The position numbers and the translations under genes are program-made. The notes under the pieces are model-generated. The model saw only the letters and a program-made list of their open reading frames with translations, was not told the origin of the DNA and ran no database searches. 64,000 nucleotides of DNA from Climacium dendroides (lineage: Eukaryota; Streptophyta; Bryopsida; Hypnales; Climaciaceae). Below are positions 11,935 through 24,085 of the stretch, piece after piece (the first letter of the stretch is position 1; the number at the start of each line of letters is the position of its first letter). The stretch is taken from NCBI GenBank assembly GCA_950106755.1, contig OX467091.1, positions 20,973,538-21,037,537 of the forward strand, given 5' to 3'.

Positions 11935-13881
11935 CTATCCAACACATGAATCCATATCAAGCCAACATGCCTTCATGTCTTCAATGACTTGTGCACTCAA
12001 CACCACTCCACTATCAACCACATTTAGCCTTTTCATTTGTTGTGAATTTGACAAATCTGGAAGAGCTTGCAACCTCTTGTACCCATTAATGTCCAACCAA
12101 TTAAAATTGGGACACAAGGGTACTAAGCAAGTCAAGTTCATTAAGTTCATACAACCTTCCAAGTAGAGCCTAGATAATTCTAGAAAGTTGGCCAAGTCTG
12201 TAAGGTCTTGTATGGAACACCCTTTGTACTCCAAGTGTGTAGTTGTGAACAAGTGGCCAACCATTACAAATCTCCACAATTGGACACATGGAACTCACAA
12301 AGACTTGTTAGTTCTGGCCCGAAATTCTCACAAACATATGGATTGCCTCTCACCCTCAATGATATCAAGTTTTGTAACCCAAGGATGCCATGGAGATCTC
12401 TGAACAAGGCACAACCCTCCACCTTCACCTCTTCCAGTCTACCAAGCTCTCGCAGATCCAGTAACACCTCCAACTTGTCATAGTTTATGATCTCCAGCTT
12501 CCGCAATCAAGTAAGTTGTACAAACCAAAGAAATCCTCAAACTCGTAGCTCTCAAATTTCAGATAATGCAGCCTTAATAACCTCGAGATTAGGCAACATG
12601 CCCTAGCATTTGTCCACAATGATATATTCCAATAATACTAACTGTGCGACACTTGAAATCCCTTGACCTTGCAACCTAAAAATGATGAGGGTACACAATT
12701 GTATAAGATTGCATAAGTCGAGCCCATCATGTACCTCATGAATTCCGACAACCAAATCTTGAAGCAAAGCCAAGTTGCTCCATCCGACAAAAGACTGCAA
12801 AGGAGCCTCTCGATTCAACCTCAAAGTTTGAAAATTCGTAAGCTTGAATAGGTCTTGGCAATTGGGTGAGATTCTTGCAACCTAATGCCTACAAGAATTG
12901 CAAACACACCAACTCATCTAAACCTGGCAATGATTTGATGCGATTGCAAAAGTTAATGTCCAATTTCTTCAACTTTACAAGGTTGTGCATATTCGGCAAC
13001 TCCTCAAGACTAGAGCAACCAAAAGCATGTAGCTCCTCCAAACTGACCAGGTCACCTAAACCCCGCAAGAATCTCAAAAGCCAGCAAAATCTCACATCCA
13101 ATTTTCGTAGTCGTTTCAAATTTTGTAAGTTCGGCACCTCTCTTAGCTCAGAACACCCCCTGAGACAAAGCACTTGCAACTCAACTAACTCTCCGACACC
13201 AGGGCAGCTCCGCAAAGCCCTACAATAGATCAAATCCAAGAATTGCAAGTTGGTGTGCCTCGAGCTCAAGTCGAGAATGGTTGCCAATGAGTCACTCCAA
13301 CAAAAACAAACCACTTCTAGTAAAATGAGGCGGCTCACATCTGGTGCTCGGTTGCATTCATACAAATCCAACACTCGGAGGTTCGTCAAACAACCAATCT
13401 CATCAATCCAAGATGATACTGATGGGATGTTCAACCATCGTAGAAAGACCAATTGTGATAAGGAACCCAAGCCAACAACTGATATCAATGCTTTTGATCT
13501 TGCTGAGTACGAGCTGCCATGCAATTCTAAGCTCTTTAGGTGTTTTAGGCCTCTCAAATCTAGGACTTGTACACTTGCAAAGTCTGTACAAAGCTTCAAA
13601 ACCGTCACATTGGGGAAACAACCCAAATTGACATTCTTCAACTTCATGAATCCCTTGTCTATGAAATACATCCGCCACAGATTAACCAAACCACCACCCC
13701 AGGCCGAACACGTTCCTCCAAGAACATTGTACTCATCCCACTCAAATATCCATCATTTGTCCTCAAACTTGCCAATTGTAGTTTCCAATCTTGCAAACTT
13801 ACGCCACAAGTCGTGCATGCCAATTCTACAAAAACCATCGCCAAAATTTTCTAACACTGATTTCCTCTTCAGGTTCTCCAA
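11935..13881 (-). pseudogene. TNL-B LRR exon with several stops
   Basis: The exon starts after a TTGTAG acceptor and encodes LENLKRKSVLENFGDGF, then RIGMHDLW with the MHD motif of NB-ARC proteins. TGA at 13753-13755 ends the frame. Beyond it, 12,889-13,689 is open for 266 codons of LRRs such as LRVLDLYECNRAPDVSRLIL. A TAG where C reads CTAGAGGC ends that block. More repeats follow at 12,603-12,824, 12,264-12,506 and 11,935-12,279. Confidence 0.85.
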
Positions 13882-14130
13882 CTACAACAAAAACAAAACT
13901 TGTCAAAACAACATAGCTCTCAAAAACTTCATCTACCTCCAAAAACTAAAACAACCATACCCAACAATCCAAATTGGGGAACCACCATTCAAAGTTCATA
14001 AAATGTTACAGAAAAAGATTCACTAACTAAAAGCAACAAATTCAAAGCCCATGTGAATAAATGGTCCCACTCCACATACTTTCTATTGAAGAAGCAAAGA
14101 TTGACAACAATGAACTCAAGAAATACTCAC

Positions 14131-14769
14131 TCGTTCTTTCACATTTGGCACACGGATTCCATAGACCATACCCAACCATTCAAATAAGCTCCAATTATAT
14201 GGATAGTGTGGTACAAATAGAGCCACATCTATGAATAAAAGTTGGTCCTGAAGATTTAAGGAGTCAAAGCTTCTTCTCAAAATGGAAAACACAGGGTGTT
14301 GGGGCTCTCCAAAAGGGTTCAAAAAGTCAATTTCTTGCAAAAACAACTGCCACCGTGATGGAACATATCCAACACACCCCAACTGTTCATCCAATACTTG
14401 CAATGCAAGTGGGTGGTAATGATAACTAATGCCATCACCTTTCTTGAAATGACATCGCTCAACACAAGATGAGATCAAATCAAAGTCATCACTGTTGCTC
14501 AAGTACGAAGAAGGGACACATGTAACATGATAAAGGAATAAAGACCTTGCTTCTTCCAACTCCAACTCCAGCATTTCCATGCATTCACTTGCATCAATCC
14601 GCAAAGATGTCAATTTGTTCAAAGAACGTGCTGTAACAAGGAGAACACTCCCAACACCATAATTTGCTCGTAGAAGAGTCAAGGCTTGATTCATTGTTGC
14701 ACTTGACACATTGTCAATTGCCAAAAACACTTTAACATTCACCATATCTCTCATCAGGTGGTCTTGATA
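14131..14769 (-). pseudogene. TNL-B exon encoding the rest of the NB-ARC domain
   Basis: A 639-bp exon (213 codons) from a TTGTAG acceptor to a GTGAGT donor, fully open. It reads VKVFLAIDNVSS (kinase 2, with the first Asp kept and the second replaced by Asn), GSVLLVTARS (RNBS-B), a Cys/His-containing run, and YHPLALQVLDEQL (GLPL position). It ends RVPNVKER. The LAIDNV form departs from the common LLVLDDV, and C shares this. Confidence 0.88.
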
Positions 14770-14941
14770 CTACAAGTCAACAACACCTCAAGTTCAATGC
14801 TACAAAAACAAACTAAAATACAACAAAATTCAATCAACTTAGAAAACATACAAAGGTTGTCCAAATACACTCCATTGCAACAAATACAATGAATACAAAA
14901 AGTGTAACCATGATTTTCTAGTTCTGGTCAATTCAACAAAC

Positions 14942-15196
14942 CTTATCCACATCCATTGCTCCGAAATAGGCAAGGTTCTTGTCCGTCAACCTTCCAAGCA
15001 CTTCCTTGAAGATTTCTTTTTCACTTTGACTTCCCAACTCAACATGACAAACTTTGTCATGATACTCCATTGATAACTCATTACACATAGCCTTGCAAAT
15101 GGTGGTTTTCCCAATACCTCCAACTCCATATATGCCTACTACACACACCTTATACAACAAGGACACTCTCGATTCCTCAATCCTTTCATGGATCAC
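14942..15196 (-). pseudogene. TNL-B exon encoding the P-loop (Walker A)
   Basis: A 255-bp exon between an AACATACAG acceptor and an AAG/GTTTGT donor. Residues 20-32 read VGIYGVGGIGKTT, a complete Walker A with the lysine at residue 30 that binds nucleotide phosphate in NB-ARC proteins. It ends in GAMDVDK. It is open in this copy, and one complete exon relative to C. Confidence 0.88.
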
Positions 15197-15379
15197 CTGT
15201 ATGTTAACCAAAATAGGTGAGAATAAATTAAAATCAAGCAACTTACACAAAACAAATTGATCTAGACCAACACAAAAAAATGCCTCTAGTCAAACAAATC
15301 ACATCCATATAGTTGATGACAAAAGGCACAAGGACACAAGGACATAGAAGTAGACAAAATGATTGATTTGCACACAAAC

Positions 15380-15959
15380 CTTGCACAATCGTAACCTCCC
15401 TTGAACATGGGAATCTTTAAACCTTGTCCGAGGGAAAACCAACTCACGAATGGCTTCAACTATCTCCTCTCGAAATTTCACTTCCCCCAAGTCAAAGTTG
15501 TACTTCAAGCCATTGGTTGGGCCAAACAATTGCAAGGCATTCTCACAATCCTCCACATCAATTCTACTATCACATTCAGCCCAACTTTGCCACAATGATA
15601 ACCATTTCTTATGGTTATCCACATCACGACATTCAACATATGTAATGCCAAGAAATACTAGCACTATGGTGAAGCTTGACTTCCTCTTCTTCACATTGGC
15701 CATGGCCACCAACTCCAACATGGGCCATTTTGAAGAAAAAAATTCCTTGGATAGCACCACCACACCGACTTCACATTGTTCAATAGCTTCAAAGATAAGC
15801 CTTGGAAATTCCTTTCCAATGGGCAAGCACTCCCGACGCTTGTCAAAAAACGGATGGTAATTACATCTTTCCAAGTCCACACACAATTGTTCTACAAACC
15901 CTTTTTGTGCACCACTGTGGCTCAAAAATACATCGTGCTTTGGTTCTAATGTGTGATTC
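15380..15959 (-). pseudogene. TNL-B exon encoding the TIR domain
   Basis: The acceptor GGACAG precedes 15959 and the donor AAG/GTTTGT follows 15380; 580 bp, so the first base completes a codon from an upstream exon. TIR residues from the exon start: DVFLSHSG (9-16), FFDKRRECLPIG (37-48), VGVVVLSKEFFSSKW (64-78), and the MLEL glutamate at about residue 82, the position of the NADase catalytic Glu in plant TIRs. The linker ends FKDSHVQGRLRLCK. A 21-bp tandem duplication sits just upstream of the acceptor (about 15,974-16,000), absent in C. Confidence 0.85.
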
Positions 15960-16019
15960 CTGTCCCACAAATAAAGTACCAACCAATCAAAATAAAAGTA
16001 CCAACCAATCAATCACTAG

Positions 16020-17600
16020 TGACAAAGAAACGAGACATTTATATCTATCTGGGGTTGATCCCATGATTTGCAACAATTAGAGTCACTATATTTATTTTTT
16101 GTGTGAGGAATGTGGCAACAAATCAAAATTCACAAGGACTACTCACTCGGAGTCATTGCTATCATTTGTAGATAGACTTAGGCTCTCTTGGTCCATGCTT
16201 CAAATAATTTGTATTCTAAAAAACATGAACATAGCATTTGACTATGAAAGATTCACTTGAAGTTGTCACTTCTAGGATTTCTATACAAGGTTAAGAATGA
16301 GGATCCTAAATACTCCATACTTTCAAGGCAAGTTGATGAATTCTATGATATCCCTTCACAGAATTGAAGGAGATTAATTAAAACCAATTGGAGATTGACC
16401 ACTTGCAAACCACCTCTTAACACAAACAGTTTCCTTTAAGATTCACACCATTCTCCTCAATCAGCTATTTTTTATCTTCATAGCTAGCGAACACACAAGA
16501 TTGAAACCACATAAGATTCTTTATCTAATTTACAAAAAGAAATAGAAGTGATGCATATGAATCCAATGTTATAACATAATGTCCCACAATTCCATTGAAG
16601 CTAGAGTTTTCCGAACAGATCTCATTTCGGAAGACGAGCAGTTTAAGGTTAAGAAATGAGTGCAATGAACTTGAACAAAAAAGAAAAATAAAGATAGACA
16701 AAAAAAGTGTTTACTAGGTTCTAGTAGTCCCAAAAAATACTCTAGACTTTAGATCAAGAACCAAGAAGTCAATGTTCCAACTCTACCAAAGAAGACAATG
16801 ACAATGAAGGCACCCCTATAAGCAAGAAGTGAAGGTGTGCACCTCATCCAAGAATACTCTATCGACTCTCCATGCACCCAATTCAACTACCACTCAAGAT
16901 TAGGCAAAAAGCCTAGTCAAGATCACCAATTAAATCATAATATAGTAGGATCAAGCATCCTTGAATTGGTTGCACTAAAGCACATAGAAAGTGCAGATGG
17001 ACTAAAGTAAAAGTCTACCTTAGTATTAGAACAATCAATTTGATATTTTAGAGACTTGTCTTTTTGAATTCTAAGTCCCTAATTCTAAACATGAATTCTA
17101 ATATTCCAAATTTGATCATCACACAAGAAAGTATAATACTTTCTTTGTATGCAAAAGGAGAATCATGTTGTCAACTTTCTCATTCAACGGGACCAATATC
17201 AAGCGAGTGGTAGGATGAGCCAAAATGCATACAACCCAATTGGACCAAACTTTGCTCTACAATGAAAAGACTACCAAGTACACACAAAATGGTCAAAAAG
17301 TGGCTAAAGAATGTCAAACAAGCACTACAGAAATATGCATGATTCCTTGTGACTTGGTTATGGGAGAGATCGTTGAGTGGGTATGCAATGCTTGGTGGTG
17401 AAAAGCTTTTCATCACAGAATTCCATTCATGGATGACAAAATGTTCCTACTATTGGAAATGACTCCTACCTCCTCGCTCAATATCTGATTTCTAGCCATT
17501 AAAATGAACATTATTGAAATTGGACCCACAAATGCAACTAAGCTTGCAAAGTCTAGTGTCTAGACCTATTTGAAATTTTGAAAGATTCCCAAAACTTCGA
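16020..17600. other. Upstream flank of TNL-B, CpG-poor
   Basis: Collinear with 38.2-39.7 kb (C) and with 3.65-4.6 kb (A). No gene recognised. An ATGGG near 16,060 is partly conserved in all three copies, but no donor in a compatible phase is shared, so it cannot be fixed as the TNL start. Relative to A, B and C carry many TG/CA in place of CG. Confidence 0.55.
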
Positions 17601-19029
17601 TTTCTAATTGCACCTCCACCTGTACGATATGGAACGGTTTGAGGATATCCCCTTAAAACAAAGGGAATCCAGGTTCACTTCCATTACGTACACTGAGCTC
17701 TCTATCTGTAAGCCGATCTTACTGTCAAGGTAAGAAGATTCGTAGAACGTTTGTGTCCAAGGAATTGCAGATTTCAAACACTTTATTGATGCAGAAAAGA
17801 ACTAGGGCTAAAGATTTGAATAGTTTAGGACTCAGCGATTACTCATGGTGTCAAGGGTAAAGTCGTTAAACTCCCGGTTCTTTCCATTTCCGACACCTAG
17901 TTTGCTAATGAATTGACCACTTTGATCAACTTGGAATTGTGTGTGAAATGACAGCTAAAGAGCAGAGTTCTGAAAACACACTTGAAAGAACGCAGGCCAC
18001 GCAACCAAAAACGCCATTTCAAAATGAAACAAAGCCGTACCCAACTCTTGAAATTGTGCATCTGTACACTCAACGGTGTTTCATCCACGAGACAGAAAGG
18101 TCGTTCCTAACCAAACAATATTCATCTACCATGGGTCCACAAGTTTTCATCCGGGGACAGAGCTGGTTACCCACTCGAGGGTTACCTAGTCCGAAGATTT
18201 CGAGGTCTGATCCCGACCAACCTTACAGTGACTATACTGGTTCCACAAAGCTTCAACAAGACGGTTCGTCCATCAGTTAAGGCCAGACCCTAGCATCAGC
18301 TGCCAATACGTCATAACCACTCTGCTCCCACAACAAGTAACAACACGATCAAACCCTAAAAGACTGAGGATTCATGCTTTTAGAATGGCCGAGTCCACGG
18401 ATCGTATGGTGAAATTAAACAGAGTTTGAATGGAGATAAATTCCATATCACCGAAGTCGGTGCAGATCACCGGATTCGAATATACTAAGAAGAAATAAGA
18501 GGAGACTGGAGAAAGCTCCCTATGACCTACTCAAAACTGGGAAACAAACCGGAACACCCGATTATTAGGGATTCAAGAACGTACCTGAACCTGCTCACAA
18601 AGCTCACGCCCACCGTCCAGACCTCATTCCCAACTTCGACTTCGACACCGTCCGACTTCGACACTTCTTCGCAGGCGCCACAGAGGATAACGATTACCAC
18701 CACAATTCCAAACTAGTCAGCACCAAAAAAATCAAACCGCTCTTTCGCCACCTTCCACAGGAGCTCTGGCTCTATTCGTGCTCTCGCTATCTCACCTGCA
18801 CAGACCCACCGCCACCTTCACGATTCAGAAACCCTTACTCTCATTTTCCTCATCACAAGCAAACCTTCCAGCACCGTACCTCCAAAATGCCCACCAAACG
18901 ATCTAGAGTGTCAGACCACCAACCGGTCTGAAATTTCAAACCCAACAAGCCAAGTGAATTCACTTCACACTTCAATTTACAAAATCCTATTCTAGAATTT
19001 CATTTCAACAAATCATGTAAAACAACACA

Positions 19030-19950
19030 TGGATGTATTTTGGCCATTCCCATTGCCCTGGACCCTTCTTCATTCCACACCTTGGTACGCATGAGACCCC
19101 TTCATTGCAGAAAGGGAAGAGTCGTAGATACACACCTGGAAACGACACTGAAAAAGCCCCACCAGCAAAATTTCAACCAACTAATTTTTCAGACATCCGC
19201 AGACATTGCGATACATATAGCGAGTACTGCTCAATGGCACACAATAAATTTGCACTACTGCGCCCGGACCGGCTTCGGCACCACGTTGTTCTTTCACAGT
19301 CGAGCTCAGAATCGGAATGGTAATGGAAAATTCAGCAAGATAGTTAATTGGAGCTCTTCCCGGTCGAGATCCAAACTGCACATGAAGCACAAAGATGCGT
19401 TCTTCTTTGCATTCGACACTACCATCAAGGTGGCCTGGGGTGCCACAGCCACCCAGTTGAAGAAAGCACTATCCACAAGTTCGTGCAACTAGCTCGCATT
19501 ACAAAAAGAAAACATCTCTCAAAATCACATGAGCAGACGACACAACTAACTTCTATCTACGGCACTATCAATCGAGGAAAATCCGTTTCCGACACACTAG
19601 ACTGGCATACTGCCTGTTCTTGACGATTTCCTTGCACAGTGCACAATCAAGATGCAGGGACTACCGGTTGCAGCACTCAACACCCCCAATCCCGCTAAGC
19701 AGCAACACCACAGCCATAAAGGCCAATGCTCTACGCAAAGCTCCAATGTAGTCGCAAATATTATATCTGAATTACAGGATCTCATGGACCCCGCTCACAA
19801 ACATACTTTGCACTTTCACATCAGCAATCGTGACGGAGCAACAAACTCCAATTTCTAGAGACAAGGAATTGGCAACTTCCACTCACAGGTGGAAGTGGAG
19901 CATACGCTCATAGCGCAGGTATGCCACATCTCTGCACATGCAGAACTCCC
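19030..19950. other. Conserved block between modules, possible gene remnant
   Basis: Matches 41,100-42,030 in unit 2 closely, with small indels. On the minus strand one frame reads ALRRALAFMAVVLLLSGIGG followed by VECCNR and a Cys-containing run (LDCALCKEIVKNRQYASLVC), suggesting a hydrophobic segment and a cysteine pair. Another frame reads FVLHVQFG..RPGRAPINYL. Stops interrupt both copies and no single frame spans the block. I do not recognise a family. Confidence 0.4.
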
Positions 19951-21289
19951 ACAAGTCTCTAGCACCTTCCATCCCTGATGCACACAATCATAGCTTAAAC
20001 TGAAGCTTCACGAAGCACGTTATCTACTCCCATAATACACGTCTCCTGAACGTTGGAAAATACCTAGGTTACACAGGCGCAAAGGACAAGGGGCCAGTCC
20101 CGAGAGAAGAACGAAACTGCTGCAGGATCGAAGAGAAAGGGAAGGGAATGAAGACAGCTTGTGTCCCAGGATCTTAAGATATCCAACACTTGATGGATGC
20201 AGAAAAGAACTAGGGCTAAAGATGCTAATAGTTACGGGACACTCGATTACTCATGGTGGTTCATCCTGACGTATTCCGTATTCCGTTTCTCTCCATTTTC
20301 CGATTCGTAGATTACTAATAATTTGACCCCTTTGATAATCTTTGCACTGTGTGAAAGCACAGCTAAAGAACAGAGTTTTGAAAACAGACTTGAAACATCA
20401 CAGTGCACGCAATCAAAACCGACATTTCAAAATGAAACAAAGCCAAAGATTTCGAGTTTCCATGACCCTGATCCTGACAAAGGCAACCGGGTGATGCGCA
20501 AAACAGTTACGAGTACTATACGGACTGGTTCCGCAAAGGTTGAGCAAGACCAGAGTGAAAATGACAGAATTTGAATAGAGACAACTTGCAGATCACCGAA
20601 GTCAGTGCAGAACACCAAATTCGGTGATAGAATAAACAAAGAAGAGGAGTCAAAAGAAAGCTCCCTCCAAATTCGATCATCACACGACAAAGAATAATTC
20701 GTTTCAGCACGGTGAAAGAAGTTGTCAGCTTTCTCACTCAACACTGGGTGAATGGCAGGGTGCGCGAAACTGGACGCAGCCCAATTGGACCAAACTTGAC
20801 TCTGCAGTGAAAAGTCCTCCGAAGACAAAACATTCCTACTTAATGGATCCAGCAATTCCTACCACCTTGCTCTGTATCCAATTTCAGCCATTAAAATTAT
20901 CTTTTTAGTAATGGGCGCACAAACGAAATGAAGATATCTAAGTCCTGTTCTTTCCATTTTCTGATACCTTGCTTACTTTGCTCATCCTGACGTATTCCAT
21001 ATTCCGTTTCTCTCCATTTTCCGATTCGTAGATTAGTAATAATTTGACCGCTTTGATCATCTTTGTAGGGTGTGTGAAAGCACAGCTCAAGAACAGAGTC
21101 ATGGAAACAGACTGGAAAGATCGCAGTAAACGCAATCAAAAACGCCATTTCAAGTGAAACGAAGCCAAGATTTCGAGTTGCCATAACCCTGATCCTGACA
21201 AACTCTACCGAGTGATGTGCAAAACAATTACGAGGTACTACACTGACTGCTTCCACAAAAATTAGACAAGACGAGATGGTCAAGGCTCT

Positions 21290-22600
21290 TCCACCAGTTA
21301 GGGCCAGACCCTAGCATCAGCTGCCAATAGGTCAGAACCACCAACACAAAACAACACGATCAAAACCTAAAAGACTGCGGATTCATGCTTTTAGAATGGC
21401 CGAGTTCACGGATCGTATTGTGAAAAATAACAGAGTTTGAAGACAAATTCCATAGCACCGAACTCAGTGCAAGAGGCCGTATTCATTGATAGAAAAACTA
21501 AAGAAGAGTGGACATAAGAAAACTCCCTACGACCTACTCCAAACTGTTAAACAAGCCGGAACACCTGAGTCGGGCTTGCGTCCATTAGGGATTCAAGGAC
21601 ATACCTCAAGCTACTCGCAAATCTCACCCCCACCGACCAGTCCTCTTTCCCACTCTCCTCTACCGACAGATTCAACACGTCCTCCGACTTCGACACTTCT
21701 TCACACGCGCCACAGAGAAAAACGACCTCCGCGATGACCACAAAAACTCAAAACAAACACACCACGCCTTCGCCCGTTTCCACAGGAGCCCTGTCCGTGT
21801 TCGTGCTCTCGCTATCTCACCTGCACGAAACCCCACCGACACCTGAACCATTCAGAAACCCACACTCTCCTCACCACGAGCAAACCGTCCAGCACCGTAC
21901 CTCCAAACCCCCATCAAACTACTCATACCGACAACTTACCGCTAAAACGTCCTCGTCAAAAAGCACAACCACGACATCGGAACGCAAACCTGCACGTCAC
22001 ATCGGAGCCCCACACAGAACATATTCATCACAAATTCCGCACAGATCGTCAGGATCGAATTCCGCAGCCAATCAAACCGACTTGGTGAGAAACTTCAGGG
22101 GAACAAGAAAAGGTGAGAACTTCAGGGGATCGAAATTTAAAGGGCATAACTCACATGCAGCATGGTAAGGGAGGGTGGTAGGCAGACTCGCAAGGTGCAG
22201 AACAGAGTAACAAAGAGAGATCGGGAGGCTCGAGATGGGCACCCTAGTAGACGGGAGCAACGCAGCAGCAGAGACGGAAGTTCGAGAACCAAACAGAGAA
22301 ACGGTAGAGACGGAGCACTACAGTAGTCCTCTCCACCACTAGGCGCCAGCTGTCGTGATTTCATTAGTTCACGGTTACCTACCGACGTGCTTAGTTGCCG
22401 GGTGGGATTGCGGGCTCGGGCTGCATATCCGTCGTGAACATCTCTCCCTCTCGCACTTGGGTGGTGAGTTGCAAGAGAAATGTAAGCTGCTCCAGTGTGG
22501 AGTCGACGAAGAGCGTGGATTAACCAGGCTGGGCACTTCAATTCATTCGAGTGAAAACTCGCCAATTGTGAGGCGCACTCGTACATGAGGGCTCTGCACA
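21290..22600. repeat. Leader-like module copy B2, extended version
   Basis: The longest version of the module, matched by 43,800-45,140 in unit 2. It extends to a minus-strand ATG at 22,601 opening 154 codons (MCRALMYECAS...). The unit 2 equivalent opens with the same start but diverges after about 50 residues through indels, so coding is doubtful. Confidence 0.55.
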
Positions 22601-22669
22601 TATGTAACTACTCTATGCATGTGTAATATTATTGGTGAGATGACTTATGATTTTGGATTTTCGAGCTAC

Positions 22670-24085
22670 GGATTGTCGACCTCGAGAACCGGAAATATAG
22701 ATTTATGTGACGATTTCAAGTTGTGCCATGGCAGTATTGATTTCTGTGCATTTGCTTCGCTCGGACGTACTTGAACTTTCAATTCCTTGTGAGCAATCGA
22801 CTCACTGCACTTCAGCCGGCTTGGCGAGCTGATCTCCTTGCCTCCAACATCAATTCACCTGTGTCCCCCAATCATGATATTCACGTGATTGATTGTGCTG
22901 CTGCACAACCTTGTTCGGTTTACGTTGGAAATTAATAACTTCAGAGTGCGTGTTCACATGTAGCATATCATTTGCGGCAAGGACGGGAGTGACGGGAGTG
23001 TGTCAGGACATCGCCAAATCTTGGCAAGTTGATCGTCGGGTCACCACAGCTATCGCTTGATGAATGTTAACGATACAGGGATGCACTGACCGATACCATC
23101 GCGGTTTTCGAGATGGAATGGTTGAGGCCCTAAATTTTATTTCCGGTCAACAGTTCCAACTCCAACTCAAAGAGAACTGACACTGAAGAGAGGTCACCAA
23201 TCACAATTCATTTTTTGGAGACTTGCAAGCAACTAGCGTTGTCGAAACGATGGTGGAGCCTACCGTGTACGCTCTGTGATGCACACAAAGATATACAGTA
23301 TTTGCGAAAGATACACAAAGGTTTATTTGGGGTATCACTGTTCAAGGTCGACTTCGTTATTGTCTCGCCTGTCTGAGCTCGTGAGAGGTCTCTGGTTGCT
23401 TCACTTCATATGAAACTTCACTGTTGAATTTTCTGCGTCTGTGGTATTTCAGCATCCTCTTAATTATGGAGCTCTTCTTTTGAAACACTTGATTTTGCGA
23501 CTTCAGGCTCTATTTAATTATGTCACTGTTGTGTATGTTTGCTTTCAAAGTTGGTGATTAGCTTTTCTTGGTGCAAATGTTGACAGCAAGCTGCTTAACC
23601 TTGAAGCAGGAGAATTTGGATTACACTTAATAGTTAGTGGAATAAGATGCAGGTTTCTTCATATTGTGCACAAATTTGCTACTAACAGGCCTCAATGTCT
23701 ACATGGCAGTAGTTGATATGCGAGCATTATAGAAATGGTAATTTGAATCAACCTGCCCATTTTGCAATTCTTGTCAGGAAACGCTAATCAACGACTGAAA
23801 GGTTCTATCATTTGTCAACATTGCGATTCCAATTGTTTTGAAAACAAAAAGTCTCATCATATAATGAATGTAACATAAACCCTTTCTCCAAACAGCAAAA
23901 TTTCAAAGTCGGGCATAATCACTTGTTGTTTTTCTTATTGAAACCTTTGGAATATAGAGATTTTATTTTCAGCCCTCAGAAACTCATTACTAGGGTATAA
24001 TTAAGATACTGCCTGACCTCTCATGCCAATCCATCAGAATGCACCCCGTTGCATTCCTCGGCCTTGAGCATCTTCGCTACAGTAC
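22670..24085. other. Segment present only in unit 1
   Basis: Unit 2 passes from the equivalent of 22,668 (45,205 side, GGATTTCCGAG) directly to the equivalent of about 24,085 (GAGCAAGCCAAGCGGGGAA). The 1.4 kb between has mixed composition, with CpG-rich stretches at 22.65-23.4 kb. I see no open frame or RNA gene. It is either a deletion in unit 2 or an insertion in unit 1. Confidence 0.65.

Larger units (their letters stand above)
11935..15959 (-). pseudogene. TNL copy B: TIR-NB-LRR receptor gene with a stop early in the LRR exon
   Basis: Four exons with canonical sites are visible on the minus strand: TIR (15380-15959), P-loop (14942-15196), NB-ARC (14131-14769) and LRR (from 13881). Exon lengths equal those of copy C exactly. 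TIR, P-loop and NB are open, but codon 43 of the LRR exon is TGA (13753-13755) where C has CGA. The product would be about 533 residues, TIR-NB only. Further stops follow at about 12,889 and 12,265, and the 3' end lacks about 265 bp present in C. No ATG lies in the TIR exon frame before the acceptor, so the start is in an unseen upstream exon or lost. A truncated TIR-NB protein remains possible, so 'pseudogene' is inference. Confidence 0.85.
17600..22600. repeat. GC- and CpG-richer flank of recurring modules, unit 1
   Basis: Unit 2 matches it at 39.7-45.2 kb. It is made of repeated blocks: a 'GATGCAGAAAAGAACTA' block at about 17.79 and 20.19 kb (39.88 and 42.27 kb in unit 2), an 'AACAAAGCC' block at about 18.03, 20.44 and 21.16 kb, and the ~0.9 kb module at 18.24-18.93 and 21.29-22.3 kb. 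The minus strand of the modules looks like a leader region, with possible intron sites such as GTAAGTTTTCAG and TGTGCAG/GTGAG. Short open frames are on both strands, with no recognisable domain. Confidence 0.6.

Noticed and set aside
16055..16110. ATGGG near 16,062 as the TNL-B start codon
   Set aside because: Reading on reaches stops or phases incompatible with the TIR exon, and lengths to any shared donor differ among the three copies.
22137..22601. 154-codon minus-strand open frame at the end of the module
   Set aside because: The unit 2 counterpart diverges by indels after about 50 codons and no domain is recognised.
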